Positions 1-9,296 of a stretch of DNA of 64,000 nt are shown piece after piece. Under the pieces are notes generated by a model. The model saw only the letters and a list, made by a program, of their open reading frames with translations. It ran no database searches and was not told the DNA's origin. Location of the stretch: contig JACJNY010000067.1 in the NCBI GenBank assembly GCA_014695295.1, forward strand, positions 62,001-126,000, read 5' to 3'. This stretch comes from Microcoleus sp. FACHB-61 (lineage in GTDB: Bacteria > Cyanobacteriota > Cyanobacteriia > Cyanobacteriales > Microcoleaceae). The translations under genes and the position numbers were made by a program. The stretch's first letter is position 1. The number at the start of each line of letters is the position of its first letter.

Positions 1-496
1 CGGGAAATTCGGGTGTTGGTATGGGTTCGGCGAGCGATCGGGCCATTGTGAGAAAATAGCGATCGACCTCAAAGCCCTGTTTTTTTAACAGCAGGATTTC
101 ATCGGTTTTATCCTCCCGGCTGTAGGTACGCAATTTCGCGGGCAAATTCCGTTCTTTCGCCACTTCGCGCAGCCGTTTTTCGCCCCACTTAATTATGTCT
201 TTTTCTAAACCTTCCCTACGTAGATTTGGATGCACGTAAAACCACAGACAAGCGTCTATTTCATTCGGGGAATCGGGCATATCTAGGAGTGACAAACCGA
301 TTAGTTTGTAATTACCATCTTCCCACAACTGCACGTCGCGGGCTTGGTCGAGTTTGGGTGCATCAAGTACGAGCTTGAGTTCAGTTGCTGAGACTTCTTC
401 GCCGAGTCTATCCACTGCTTCGCAAGCATCGATCAAATTTGCGATCGCGCACCAGTCAGTTTCGCCCTTGTACGAGCGTGTTGTCAAGATATTCAT
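1..496 (-). CDS. GNAT-family N-acetyltransferase-like protein (partial, C-terminus outside window)
   Basis: A leftward reading frame starts at an ATG (494-496) and stays open to the window edge, giving at least 165 residues. The segment around 'LWFYVHPNLRREGLEKDIIK' resembles the acetyl-CoA-binding motif A of GNAT acetyltransferases (beta strand, then an R-x-x-G turn and helix). It is followed by 'RTYSREDKTDEILLLKKQGF', the usual late helix and 'GF' strand. The N-terminal part (Trp-Cys-Ala-Ile, LIDACEAVDRL) resembles mycothiol-synthase-like tandem GNATs, but only one copy is visible. The substrate cannot be told. No clear Shine-Dalgarno precedes the ATG. The C-terminus lies beyond base 1. Confidence 0.6.
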   Translation of the reverse strand, partial: MNILTTRSYKGETDWCAIANLIDACEAVDRLGEEVSATELKLVLDAPKLDQARDVQLWEDGNYKLIGLSLLDMPDSPNEIDACLWFYVHPNLRREGLEKDIIKWGEKRLREVAKERNLPAKLRTYSREDKTDEILLLKKQGFEVDRYFLTMARSLAEPIPTPEFP

Positions 497-1139
497 AAAA
501 AACTTGCAATCCGTAATTTCGGACTGTTCCTCTTAATTGGTATTGGCAAACAAGTACAGTGAATTTCTTGCAAAAATCCGAGTTTTTGATTATTAACCGC
601 AGATAAACGCGGATTTTTGCAGATTTATTGGGGTGTCGATAAAACTCAGAAACCTGTTTATATCACCCAGGCTTTCAGGTTTTATCTTATAGCGCAATCA
701 TAAAAATTGGTTTGCCCTTTTGGGCTAGTTTTGTATGTGAGTTTATGGCTGGATGTCGATGAGTCGCGCTCTCTTTCGTTACCAAGCTTGGTGCTTAAGT
801 AACTACTATTGTTTGAATAAAGTTTCTACAGCTAAGTAAAGAAGTTGTCACCCCCACCGGGTAGTTAATTTTTACTTTTGCTCTGTTTTACAATAAATCC
901 TTTTTCAAGGATTTTTGGCTCCTCCTGTTAACTCGCCCGATCGGGGGAGGGGAGAAATTGAACTTATTTAAAAGTTCCCTATTTCAACTATAACCTGAGC
1001 TGTTTTTTTTTGCAAGTTTGAAATCGAGGGATTCTTGCTAGTATGAACGAGGGTGGTATTTGATTGCAGGAGCGCTCCGGCTTTTAACCACCCGTAACTG
1101 TAATTTTTATAACGTTTTTCCCGGACTTGAGGATTTAAT
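497..1139. other. Intergenic region, no gene seen
   Basis: About 640 bases between two divergently transcribed genes. No credible coding frame was found on either strand. It holds AT-rich sequence and a small stem-loop at 895-916 (arms AAATCCTT and AAGGATTT, loop TTTC, followed by Ts). This could be a terminator, but no rightward gene ends before it. The right edge carries the direct repeats listed separately. Confidence 0.5.
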
Positions 1140-1169
1140 TTTATCCAAACGTTAAACTAACGTTAAACT
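1140..1169 (+). promoter_or_regulatory. Three 8-bp direct repeats at 11-bp period (Pho-box-like)
   Basis: TTTATCCA (1140-1147), GTTAAACT (1151-1158) and GTTAAACT (1162-1169) are each separated by the same three bases, AAC. The last 22 bases are a perfect tandem duplication of AACGTTAAACT. The geometry (8-bp direct repeats with 3-bp spacers) is that of cyanobacterial Pho boxes bound by SphR/PhoB. The repeats match the consensus YTTAAYYW at 7, 6 and 6 of 8 positions. The site lies 27 bases before the ATG of a polyphosphate enzyme. Its closeness to the start codon leaves little room for a -10 element, so the assignment is tentative. Confidence 0.4.
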
Positions 1170-1196
1170 GTTTTTTCAGATTTATATGAGGTAAAT

Positions 1197-2684
1197 ATGC
1201 TCGACAACCTCGATTTAGATATCTCCCTGGATAAAGAAACCTACGAGGCCAAGATAGAAGTTTTAATGAAACAGTTGCGATCGCTCCAACTGGCCTGCTG
1301 GGAAAAAAAATTGCCCGCAATTATCGTCCTCGAAGGCTGGGCGGCCGCCGGTAAAGGCGCGCTGGTCAAAAAAATGGTGGGGTACATGGACCCGCGGGGG
1401 TTTGCCGTCCACCCGATTTGGCCGCCGTCAGATGCAGAAATGGGCTATCCTTTCCTATGGCGGTTTTGGCAGAAACTCCCCGCCCGCGGCAAAATGGGCT
1501 TTTTTTATCACAGTTGGTACACTCACATTTTAGAAGACCGATTGTTCGATCGAGTCTCCGAGGCAGAAGTACCGACAGCCATCAGGCAAATCAACGCCTT
1601 CGAGCGACAGATGGTAGATGACGGCGCGGCAATTGCCAAATTTTGGATTCACCTGAGCAAAAAAGAACTCAAGCACCGGCTCAAAAAACTAGAAGACGAC
1701 ACCTTACAAGCTTGGCGAGTGCGACCCGAAGATTGGAAACAAGCCAAAAAATACGAAGAATACACAACTTTTGCCGAAGAAATGGTAGCCCAAACCGGCA
1801 CGGGCCCCGCACATTGGACGTTAGTAGAAGGCGACTGTCAGCGGTGGGCGAGAGTCAAAGTTTTAACGCAAATGGCAGCGACAATTACAGAAGCCTTAGA
1901 CAGACTGCCGATGCAATCTGCACCCGTGAAATTGCCGCCTCAAGAAAGGTTGCAACCCACCGAACCAGACTTGCTGGCCCAAGTAGATTTAACTCAATCG
2001 CTGTCGCCCGACGAATACAAACAGCAACTTCGCGAAGAACAAACCCGTTTTGGCAAACTGCAACAAAGCATCTACGAAGAGGAAATCCCCGTTTTAGTGC
2101 TGTTTGAAGGTTGGGACGCCGCGGGTAAAGGAGGAGCAATCAAACGCTTGACGGACATATTAGACCCCCGCAGTTACATCGTTAATGCCTTTGGGGCCCC
2201 GACAGACGAAGAAAAAGCGCACCAATACCTCTGGCGGTTCTGGCGGCGGCTGCCAACTGCCGGTAAAATCAGTATTTGCGATCGCAGTTGGTATGGTAGA
2301 GTGCTGGTCGAGCGAGTCGAAGGATTTGCCACCGAACCCGAATGGCGCCGAGCTTACCAGGAAATCAACGAATTTGAGGAGCAACTCACCAGTTTCGGTT
2401 GTGTCTTAGTTAAATTCTGGCTGCACATCAGTCCTGACGAGCAACTAAAGCGGTTTACAGAGCGGCAAAACAATCCATTTAAACAATACAAACTCACCGA
2501 GGAAGATTGGCGGAATCGGGAAAAGTGGAATTATTATGAAGTAGCGGTGAATCAAATGATTCAGCGCACCAGCGCGCCGGCTGCTCCCTGGACGCTAATT
2601 GCGGCCAATAACAAGTATTATGCTCGTGTTAAAGTAATTCAAACGGTAACGCAGGCAATTCGGAATCAACTGAAGCGCCGATAA
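1197..2684 (+). CDS. pap: Polyphosphate:AMP phosphotransferase (two-domain PPK2)
   Basis: The 495-residue protein contains two PPK2 domains in tandem, as in polyphosphate:AMP phosphotransferases, which transfer phosphate from polyP to AMP to make ADP in the cytoplasm. Domain 1 (about 20-240) has the P-loop GWAAAGKGALVKKM. Domain 2 (about 265-490) has GWDAAGKGGAIKRL, the lid-region run of Arg residues (LWRFWRRLP) and the second acidic motif DRSWYGR. Domain 1 has YHSWYTH in place of DRSWYGR, so it probably lacks the catalytic Asp/Arg pair and domain 2 should be the active half. The start ATG is preceded by GAGG at about 8 bases. The gene stands alone, with Pho-box-like repeats just upstream, which suggests phosphate control (inference). 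Confidence 0.88.
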   Translation: MLDNLDLDISLDKETYEAKIEVLMKQLRSLQLACWEKKLPAIIVLEGWAAAGKGALVKKMVGYMDPRGFAVHPIWPPSDAEMGYPFLWRFWQKLPARGKMGFFYHSWYTHILEDRLFDRVSEAEVPTAIRQINAFERQMVDDGAAIAKFWIHLSKKELKHRLKKLEDDTLQAWRVRPEDWKQAKKYEEYTTFAEEMVAQTGTGPAHWTLVEGDCQRWARVKVLTQMAATITEALDRLPMQSAPVKLPPQERLQPTEPDLLAQVDLTQSLSPDEYKQQLREEQTRFGKLQQSIYEEEIPVLVLFEGWDAAGKGGAIKRLTDILDPRSYIVNAFGAPTDEEKAHQYLWRFWRRLPTAGKISICDRSWYGRVLVERVEGFATEPEWRRAYQEINEFEEQLTSFGCVLVKFWLHISPDEQLKRFTERQNNPFKQYKLTEEDWRNREKWNYYEVAVNQMIQRTSAPAAPWTLIAANNKYYARVKVIQTVTQAIRNQLKRR

Positions 2685-3037
2685 ATTGGGATTGGTGAAT
2701 CGGTAACAGGTAATGGGAAAAAAAGTAGGCAGAAGAAAGCAGGCTTCAATAGTCAATTCTACCTGCCTGCGATCGATCCATTACCAATTACCAATCAACT
2801 ATTACCAGTTATCAATTACCAATTAACTGTCAGCAATCTGTGACTGGAAGTAGCGGGGTTGCACCCTGCAGCCAATAGTTGATAGCTGACCGGAATCGAG
2901 CATCCGGATAAATGCGATCGGACTGCGTTATTGGCGAAAGTTAAAAACCCACCGATGCCCGTATTTTTTCCCGCAGCTAAAGTCGCGCTCGTTTCCACAC
3001 TTCCGTACTAATTTATGAAGACACAGAATATTGCAAG
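2685..3037. repeat. Intergenic region with TTACCAA-type short repeats
   Basis: About 350 bases between two rightward genes. Around 2775-2825 the sequence consists of degenerate copies of ATTACCAATTA, a short tandem repeat of the heptameric kind seen elsewhere in this window. No credible gene was seen. The distance argues that the next gene has its own promoter, but no clear one was identified. Confidence 0.4.
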
Positions 3038-4033
3038 ATGCCAGAACTGTTAGCTCGCATTCTATTTCTATTCCTCCTGTTCTCACTGCTCAGATCGTGG
3101 TGGGAGCAATCAGGAGGCAAAGACAATCCGTTATTAGATCGGCTGCGCGTTTTGCTGCTGATCAGCCTTTTGATCCTAGCTTTTTTTGCGCCAGACACCC
3201 CGGTCGGAGCAGCGATTTTCGGCCTCATAGCCTTCTTCTTTAAGCCGCTGGGTTTTTCAATCACGCTGCTGGTGATTGCATCCGCGCTGATCACGAACGG
3301 GGGCATCCGCAATCCGGCGCCGAGAATGATCCTGGCAGCGCTGCTAGTTTTGATCCTTTCGAGTATGCCCGTTGTCGCTTACTGGTTCGCCGAGCAAGCA
3401 GAACGGGACGCCGCCGCAGCCGTCCGGACAGTTTGCTGCGACGAAACCGCAGCGGCGATCGTCCTGCTGGGCAAGGGAACCACTCAGCCTCACATCCCCA
3501 ACCGAGTGGCGATTCAACTGACAGATACAGGCAATCGCCTGCCCTATGCTGCCGTTTTGTACAGAAAACAACTCGCACCTATGGTCATCGTTACCGCTGG
3601 CCCGAGACCAGAGTTGGAGGGTTATGTTGGCGAAGCTAAGGATATCGAGACTTTGCTGGCAAACAACATGGGCGTGCCGCGCAGCAGTATCGTTCTCGAC
3701 GATAACGGCAGCAACATACGCACCAGCGCTGAAGAGGTGAGAAAGATACTCGACAGCCGCGGCGTCGGGCGCAAAGTAATCCTCGTAACATCTGCGATTC
3801 AGATGCGCCGTGCCAGCCTAGCTTTTGCGAATATGGGAATTCAGGTGATTCCCAGAGCTACCGACTTCTACACTTTTCAACCCACCGCAGGAGGGAAATC
3901 CAGCAGACTCCGCTTAGACGCGGGAGATTTTTTGCCTAGTGCAGAAGCTTTGGTAACTACGACGCGAGTATTCGATGAATATTTCGGGTCTTTCTATTAC
4001 TATTTGCGAGGCTGGCAGGCTCCCAGGGCCTAA
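3038..4033 (+). CDS. YdcF/SanA/ElyC-like membrane protein (DUF218)
   Basis: The 331-residue protein has a strongly hydrophobic N-terminal third with about four membrane segments (roughly 5-22, 40-58, 62-88, 97-120). A soluble DUF218-type domain follows at about 138-310. Visible family features are the opening strand 'AAIVLLGKG', the 'VIVTAGPRPELEG' loop, the 'NMGVPRSSIVLDDNGSNIRTSAEEV' region with its 'TxxxA' helix, and 'ILVTSAIQMRRASLAF', the strand-Ser-x-His/Met-R-A motif of the family. Relatives act in envelope (undecaprenyl-phosphate, vancomycin barrier) functions, but no substrate can be assigned here. Its stop overlaps the convergent neighbour's stop by about 4 bases. Confidence 0.72.
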   Translation: MPELLARILFLFLLFSLLRSWWEQSGGKDNPLLDRLRVLLLISLLILAFFAPDTPVGAAIFGLIAFFFKPLGFSITLLVIASALITNGGIRNPAPRMILAALLVLILSSMPVVAYWFAEQAERDAAAAVRTVCCDETAAAIVLLGKGTTQPHIPNRVAIQLTDTGNRLPYAAVLYRKQLAPMVIVTAGPRPELEGYVGEAKDIETLLANNMGVPRSSIVLDDNGSNIRTSAEEVRKILDSRGVGRKVILVTSAIQMRRASLAFANMGIQVIPRATDFYTFQPTAGGKSSRLRLDAGDFLPSAEALVTTTRVFDEYFGSFYYYLRGWQAPRA

Positions 4034-4368
4034 AGTGGCGAGTTGCTGGTGTTTTTCTTAGGCAACAGCGACTGCTCCCCAGATTGGTTTAACATCTGAT
4101 GAGAATGAGACCTTTGTGGGGAGCTGTATTTTCTCATTCCGGCGGGGTCGCCGACAATCAAGTTTGCCATGAATGCAAACAATACCCAAAAGATAACTGG
4201 CTCCCACTCGGATTTTTTGGTCTTTGTTTCAGGGGTTTTGACAGATTCAACGTTGACTTTGATGTCTAGTTTGCCTTCAATTTCTTTGCCTTTGAGAACT
4301 CCGTCGCTGCACACACCCTTAAAAATCATTGGAGCGGGTTTTGGTGCTTCTGCTTTAGCTTCTGCCAT
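4030..4368 (-). CDS. Small single-pass membrane protein, unknown function
   Basis: The frame opens further upstream (4524). However, the stretch before the internal ATG at 4366-4368 looks non-coding, and the downstream sequence (MAEAKAEAPKP...) has the composition of a true N-terminus, so I place the start here (112 aa). An Ala/Pro/Lys-rich start is followed by a soluble segment with 'CSDGVLKGKEIEGKLDIKVNVES'. One hydrophobic helix (WEPVIFWVLFAFMANLIVG) is followed by a basic, polar tail. It lacks the ExNGR motif of high-light-inducible proteins. No family was recognised. It overlaps the stop of the convergent YdcF-like gene. Confidence 0.5.
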   Translation of the reverse strand: MAEAKAEAPKPAPMIFKGVCSDGVLKGKEIEGKLDIKVNVESVKTPETKTKKSEWEPVIFWVLFAFMANLIVGDPAGMRKYSSPQRSHSHQMLNQSGEQSLLPKKNTSNSPL

Positions 4369-4923
4369 TTTTTTATCCAGGTTTTGGTATATTCGGTTGG
4401 ATAGTACATTCTCAGAGGTTCGGGGGGTTTCCGGAAAGGATTGCGCGAACTCTGAAAGAATTAAGTTAAAGATGCACCCTGCCCCTTGCTGGGGCTTAAA
4501 CATAAGAATCTGAAGGCATTTCAAGCTAGTGCTTGTTTGTTTGGGCTAGCAGCGTTGCCTTGAAGCTGCTAATTACCTATCTGGGTGAAGGGGAGGGTTT
4601 TATGCAAAGTACAGGTTTTTTTATCAAAAATTGTCAATAAATTTATTTACTCCCGGCGGGTGGAAACGTCAACAGCCTTAAATAAGCTGTCCCGCATCTT
4701 GCGTGGTATTTTTCGGGCGGGCGGGACACCGCACAAGAATTTCATCAAACTTGACTGTAAAATTTAGATGCGCCTGGGCTTATGAGCTTGGCTTATCTCA
4801 CCTAAGAAACGCGGTTTCTTCCAGGATTGGAAGTGACCAAATTCGGTTAATAAATCGGGTTTATGACTCAATATCGCGCCAGGACTGCAAATATAAAATC
4901 TAAAAATATCTAAATAATCGAGA
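4369..4923. other. Intergenic region, no gene seen
   Basis: About 550 bases separating divergent genes. Candidate short frames have no coding character. Part of it (4369-4524) is an open frame continuous with the leftward neighbour, which could be a longer N-terminus. No terminator or known motif was recognised. Confidence 0.35.
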
Positions 4924-5850
4924 GTGAAAATATCCGCCAGCAAACTATCTTGCCTGCAACCCGAACAACTGGAAGCTTGGGCAAAAGAGGCAATTAATCA
5001 CAGTAAATCCGGTCACATCCCCGCGTACATACCTCTCCTTGCGGGAGCCGACCGACAAAACTTTGCCGTGCAAATTCGGGCAATTGAAGGTCAAATTTTG
5101 ACCTGGGGTAGCATTGCTCAAACATTCCCGCTGATGAGCGCAGTCAAGCCCTTCGTGCTGCTTTATTTGCTGTGCGAATTGGGCGAAAAAACGGTATTTG
5201 ACTGCGTTGGCTGCGAGCCTTCGCAACTGCCTTTCAATTCCTTAACTCAACTCGAAATAGACCAAGGGAAGCCGAGAAATCCGATGATTAATAGCGGGGC
5301 GATCGCTCTAGCGTCTTTGATTCCCGGTCAAAATGCTGTGGCGCGCTGTCAAAACTTGCTCGGCTGGCTGAATCAACAGGCAAACAGTCAGTTATTTGTT
5401 GACGAGTTAATGCTCGATTCAGTGAATGCAATGCCGAATCAAATTAATTGGAATCTCGCCTTGAAAATGGTAGAATCTGGTTGTATTCAAAACTCTAAAA
5501 TTGCTATAGAAACCTACAATCGCGTTTGCTGTCTGTCGGGAACTGTGGAGGATTTAGCTAAGCTGGGATTGGTTTTGGTAAATAGTGGCGATCGAGCAAT
5601 GGGGGAAAACTGCCGCACAGTCAAAGCACTGATGGCAACTTGCGGTTTGTATGAAGCATCCGGCCGCTTTGCGCTGCGGGTAGGACTGCCTGCCAAGTCG
5701 GGAGTTAGCGGGGCTTTGCTGTCGGTAATTCCGGGTCAAGGTGCGATCGGCTTTTACAGCCCGCCCCTGGATAAAGAGGGAAATTCTGTCGGCGGCTTAT
5801 TTCTGTTAGAACAAATAGCTAAAACTCTGCGGCTGAGTGTATTTGATTAG
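4924..5850 (+). CDS. glsA: Glutaminase A
   Basis: Serine-dependent glutaminase of the beta-lactamase-like fold, hydrolysing glutamine to glutamate and ammonia in the cytoplasm. It has 308 residues, the usual length. The catalytic Ser-x-x-Lys is SAVK (S72, K75). The conserved 'NPMINSGAIA' follows, then the Tyr-containing 'ETYNRVCCLSG' region and the C-terminal signature 'PAKSGVSGALLSVIPGQG'. The start is a GTG at 4924, immediately after stop codons in frame, and no ATG is available upstream. It stands alone, with repeats downstream. Confidence 0.9.
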   Translation: MKISASKLSCLQPEQLEAWAKEAINHSKSGHIPAYIPLLAGADRQNFAVQIRAIEGQILTWGSIAQTFPLMSAVKPFVLLYLLCELGEKTVFDCVGCEPSQLPFNSLTQLEIDQGKPRNPMINSGAIALASLIPGQNAVARCQNLLGWLNQQANSQLFVDELMLDSVNAMPNQINWNLALKMVESGCIQNSKIAIETYNRVCCLSGTVEDLAKLGLVLVNSGDRAMGENCRTVKALMATCGLYEASGRFALRVGLPAKSGVSGALLSVIPGQGAIGFYSPPLDKEGNSVGGLFLLEQIAKTLRLSVFD

Positions 5851-5950
5851 ATGAGATTGTAGTTTAATTACCCCTTTAATTTCCCCGAAGTATTGGGTAA
5901 AATAATTGGAAATTGGGAATTGGGCTTAATCAATCCGAAATAATATCACA

Positions 5951-5990
5951 ACTAATGACTAATGACTGATGACTAATGACCGATGGCTAA
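5951..5990. repeat. TGACTAA heptamer tandem repeat (STRR) at gene 3' end
   Basis: Imperfect tandem copies of the heptamer ACTAATG/TGACTAA. They run into the stop codon (CTA on this strand, TAG on the coding strand, 5987-5989) of the leftward cyclase gene. The same heptamer occurs at 28530-28571, 49981-50024 and, degenerate, at 54885-54912. Confidence 0.75.
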
Positions 5991-7801
5991 TGCTTTTCGC
6001 CCAAAATAGCATAAACCACAGTCTGTTCTTTTTTGCCGCGCAATTGAATCGACCCTACTTTTTGACCTTCGTAGCGATCGCGCACGTAAGCAAAAGTCCT
6101 CCCCGTCACCAACAAATTAAAAGGGCTGTCAGAAACAATTTCCTTATTCATCGCCTCCAATCTAGCAGCAACGTTGACAGCATCGCCGATCACAGAGTAA
6201 TTCAAACGCCGGGAACCGCCCACGCTGCCAGCAACTAACTGTCCGGTATGCAAACCGATGCCAAACTTAATTAAAGGTTTGCGTTCAATTCTAAGCTGCT
6301 GGTTAAGTTGGTGCAGCCGTTCGTGCATCGCAATACAAGCCGCAACTGCATTCAAAGCATCTTGTTGGATTTGTCGATATTCGGTATGGCAAAAAGGCAC
6401 CCCAAAAACTGCCATAATTGCATCGCCGATGTATTTATCTACAACGCCGCCGTGATCCATAATACAGTCGGTCATCGCTTCCAAATAATTGTTCAGCCAG
6501 GTGAGCAAATCCCGCGGCCGCATTTTTTCTGAAATCGAAGTAAAACTACGAATATCCATAAACAGCACCGTTGCTGTAAGTTCTTGAGGTTCGAGTTCTC
6601 CTTGTTCAAATATCTCAGCTTTGCGTTCCCAAATAAGCTGAGCTGTCTCCGGAGCGACGTGCTTTTCAAATAACCTCATTAACTGCTGCTTTTCGTACTG
6701 TTCCCGCAGTTGCAAAGCAGTGCCAGATAAAATGAGGGTGCCGATAGGTGCGGCAATCGGAACCCACCAAAAAAAGAAGCCAAATAACAAAGCAGCAGCC
6801 GCAATCCAAACTATAGGCAAACCGAGAGCGATCCCAATTCTCTCCTTAACACCTCGGTTGCCCAGAACCAAAGCGGTAAGCGGGCCAATCCCCAACAATA
6901 ACAAAATTTCTAGGAGTACCGGCAGCCGCTGCAGCAAGCGGTGATTGAGCAAATTGTCAACCAACGCTGCATATAAATAAACCCCAGCCGTAGTCTTGTT
7001 GAGAGGTGAAGAGATCGGGTCGAAACCGGTAGCAACTATGCCCACTAAAACTAACTTGTTGCTCAGAGCATCTGCGGGAATTTTACCTTCTACGACATCA
7101 ACAAAAGCATAGGTGGGTAGATCTTTTGTTTTCCCAGGCCAGTTAACCCAGACTTTTTTTTCCTGCTTATTTTTTGACTTTGGGAGCAATACTGGATCTT
7201 GGGGATTAGCAGCATTGTACCTGTGAGTCATTGCTAAACCGAAATTAGGAATCCCGTTGAGAAAGATTTTTGACTCGCGGGTAATACCGTCGCTATCGGC
7301 TTCTTGGCCGATGTTGCCGACACCTGCGGCGGCTGCTTTTAAAGATGCTACGGGTTCTTCTTTGATGGTGCGGGCGAGTACAACTTTGCCGTTGGCGGCG
7401 ATTGCAGCGGCTAAAATATCATCTTTCGGACTCGGATCGAGGAAAAGAATGTCAAAACCAACTGCTGTAGGGGGAGATTTTTTCAGTGCTTCTAGCAGTT
7501 CGGCATAGCGGTTGCGGGGCCAAGGAAATTGACCGTATTCTTGCAAGGAATGCGGTTCGATCGCAATTACCGCAATTCTCTGATCCCATCCCGGATTTGG
7601 CAAAAGTCCCGATTCTCGAATTTGAAATAGCGTTTTGTATCCCAAATATTCAAGGGGTTTCCACATTCCCACTTGCAGCATGGCGACAGACATTATACCT
7701 GCTAGGGCGCCTGTCATCAAGGCAGGATTTGTGATTATATATTGCCGGAGGCCGATCAGTTGATTGTGTTTGAGATGATCCATCCATTTTTTGAACTTCA
7801 T
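5987..7801 (-). CDS. CHASE2-domain adenylate cyclase (class III)
   Basis: A membrane-bound cyclase of 604 residues that makes cAMP from ATP. The order is a short N-terminal cytoplasmic segment and first membrane helix (about 22-45), an extracytoplasmic CHASE2 sensor domain (about 50-290, with 'VGFDILFLDPSPKDD' and the late 'NKLVLVGIVATG'), three membrane helices (about 295-375), and a class III cyclase domain (about 405-600). Metal-binding Asp residues are in LFMDIRSF and YIGDAIM. The Lys before YIGDA and the Asp in VIGDAVNVAARLE fit ATP rather than GTP specificity. I prefer the ATG at 7799-7801; a TTG at 7819 would add six residues. The stop codon lies inside a heptamer repeat. What CHASE2 senses here is unknown. 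Confidence 0.87.
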   Translation of the reverse strand: MKFKKWMDHLKHNQLIGLRQYIITNPALMTGALAGIMSVAMLQVGMWKPLEYLGYKTLFQIRESGLLPNPGWDQRIAVIAIEPHSLQEYGQFPWPRNRYAELLEALKKSPPTAVGFDILFLDPSPKDDILAAAIAANGKVVLARTIKEEPVASLKAAAAGVGNIGQEADSDGITRESKIFLNGIPNFGLAMTHRYNAANPQDPVLLPKSKNKQEKKVWVNWPGKTKDLPTYAFVDVVEGKIPADALSNKLVLVGIVATGFDPISSPLNKTTAGVYLYAALVDNLLNHRLLQRLPVLLEILLLLGIGPLTALVLGNRGVKERIGIALGLPIVWIAAAALLFGFFFWWVPIAAPIGTLILSGTALQLREQYEKQQLMRLFEKHVAPETAQLIWERKAEIFEQGELEPQELTATVLFMDIRSFTSISEKMRPRDLLTWLNNYLEAMTDCIMDHGGVVDKYIGDAIMAVFGVPFCHTEYRQIQQDALNAVAACIAMHERLHQLNQQLRIERKPLIKFGIGLHTGQLVAGSVGGSRRLNYSVIGDAVNVAARLEAMNKEIVSDSPFNLLVTGRTFAYVRDRYEGQKVGSIQLRGKKEQTVVYAILGEKH

Positions 7802-8036
7802 GCAATTAATTTGACGCAATAATTGACATTCGAGTCCGAATTTCGAGAGGAGTGCGAGTCATGAAGTTTTACAATACTGTAAGGGCGAAGGTTTGGCGCA
7901 AAATTTATTTATTTTGACTACCGAGATTCACCGCGAAATGCTTCGCACCTACACAAAATAATCAACCCAGATAGGACTTAGGCTCTAACTCACGTCTTCA
8001 GAGGCTGCCCCCCCACTTTACTCTTACATAGGTTGT
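7802..8036. other. Short intergenic region
   Basis: About 235 bases between two leftward genes. No gene, convincing terminator or motif was seen. Confidence 0.3.
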
Positions 8037-9143
8037 TTAGCGAACTGCGAGGCTGTAATGCCTTTCTGTGACTGACGGGCCTCGCACTACGATTTTAAGG
8101 CGGCGACTTGGAGGTAAAATTCCTTGGATTTTGAAGTTGCCCTTTCGATCGATCTTAATCTCTTCGTTGTTGACATAAACTGTGTCGATCGGGTTAATTT
8201 GACCGCTGAGGCGATAGATATTGCCGCTGAGTCTAAACAACCTGCGGACTTTGAGTTGAGCTAGGCGAGGGCTCGCTGAGGGCGCCACGGGCGAGGTTTG
8301 AGGGAAAATTGTCGTGGAGTTGCCGCTGTTGACAACTACTTCTGAGTCGGCGCTGCCGGATACTACGACTGCACCTTGAATAGTTTCGACTGCTGTTTTG
8401 CCCCCGCCGACGCTGACGCCAAAGGAGGTGCCGCGGACTCCGGCAACGCCTTCTGGGGTTTCAACCCTGACTGGGGCGGTTCTGGCAGACCTTTTTTGTT
8501 GGGCAATTTGACTGGATTGGCCGAGTCCGCTGAGGCTATTGAGGGCGGCTATTTGATTCGGCGGGATAATTGTTGAGGTGTTGGCTGCGGGAGTTGCCGC
8601 AGCAGTTTTGCCGACCGACAACCTGACTCGCCCCCTGCTGACAAAAATCGCTGTGTCTTTTTGGCCACCTGCACTGTTTGACAAAGTGGATATTCTGACT
8701 GCGGTTTTTTCGGCAACTTCCACGATGCCGGTGTTGTTGTCGATTGCTAAGCGGGCTGTGGAATCGGGGCCGGTGATGATTTCGTCTCCGGGAGCGAGGA
8801 GCCGATCGCCCACGACCGCTGGCCGCCCTTTAAAGCTTACTTTACCGCGAATTTCTTCTATTTCCAGCGATCGCCCGGTCGCTGTTCCCTGAGCGTTTAT
8901 CGTCTGTGCTGGCGATGAATTCGCCGCCACTGTTGCCGGGTTTTTGGGAGATTTTGAGCCTGTTGGCAATGCTGGCGGTCGATCTACCGAGACAATTTTA
9001 GTAGCGTTCGACGGCTGTTTGGGGGATGGAGAGAACGGACTGGCGATCGTCCCCCGACCAAGCGGCAGAAAGGCGAACACAGCTAACGACAAACTTAGGA
9101 GCGGAATTTTGGTCGATCGCCAGCACGTAAAAATTTTATTCAT
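8037..9143 (-). CDS. FecR-domain secreted protein
   Basis: I place the start at the ATG 9141-9143 because it gives a clear signal peptide (MNKIFTCWRSTKIP, then a hydrophobic stretch ending at about residue 34, 'GTIASP'). An upstream frame to 9245 would hide this signal internally. The mature protein has a low-complexity Pro/Ser/Thr linker and then a FecR-type beta domain (about 100-270). It shows 'GRPAVVGDRLLAPGDEIITGPDSTARLAID' and the signature 'VRVETPEGVAGVRGTSFGV', followed by 'ETIQGAVVVSG'. FecR domains sense or bind on the periplasmic side. No sigma factor or TonB receptor lies next to it, so a classic FecI/FecR circuit is not supported. The C-terminal about 70 residues form a separate small beta domain. 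A perfect 14-bp inverted repeat lies upstream. Confidence 0.75.
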   Translation of the reverse strand: MNKIFTCWRSTKIPLLSLSLAVFAFLPLGRGTIASPFSPSPKQPSNATKIVSVDRPPALPTGSKSPKNPATVAANSSPAQTINAQGTATGRSLEIEEIRGKVSFKGRPAVVGDRLLAPGDEIITGPDSTARLAIDNNTGIVEVAEKTAVRISTLSNSAGGQKDTAIFVSRGRVRLSVGKTAAATPAANTSTIIPPNQIAALNSLSGLGQSSQIAQQKRSARTAPVRVETPEGVAGVRGTSFGVSVGGGKTAVETIQGAVVVSGSADSEVVVNSGNSTTIFPQTSPVAPSASPRLAQLKVRRLFRLSGNIYRLSGQINPIDTVYVNNEEIKIDRKGNFKIQGILPPSRRLKIVVRGPSVTERHYSLAVR

Positions 9144-9296
9144 TATTTCAATTTTGTGATGTTGAAGTTCCTTGACTTCATTTCCTCTATTAGACTCCCT
9201 AAATCCGGCAATCGTTCCACTTTTTCTGCTGTAAGACCGCAGCAAAAATCCACTTTCTCAGCATGAAATCTTAGCATTAAATCTTCTTTTTATTGT

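Noticed and set aside
4030-4368. High-light-inducible (Hlip) protein
   Set aside because: It has one membrane helix but lacks the ExNGRxAM chlorophyll-binding motif.
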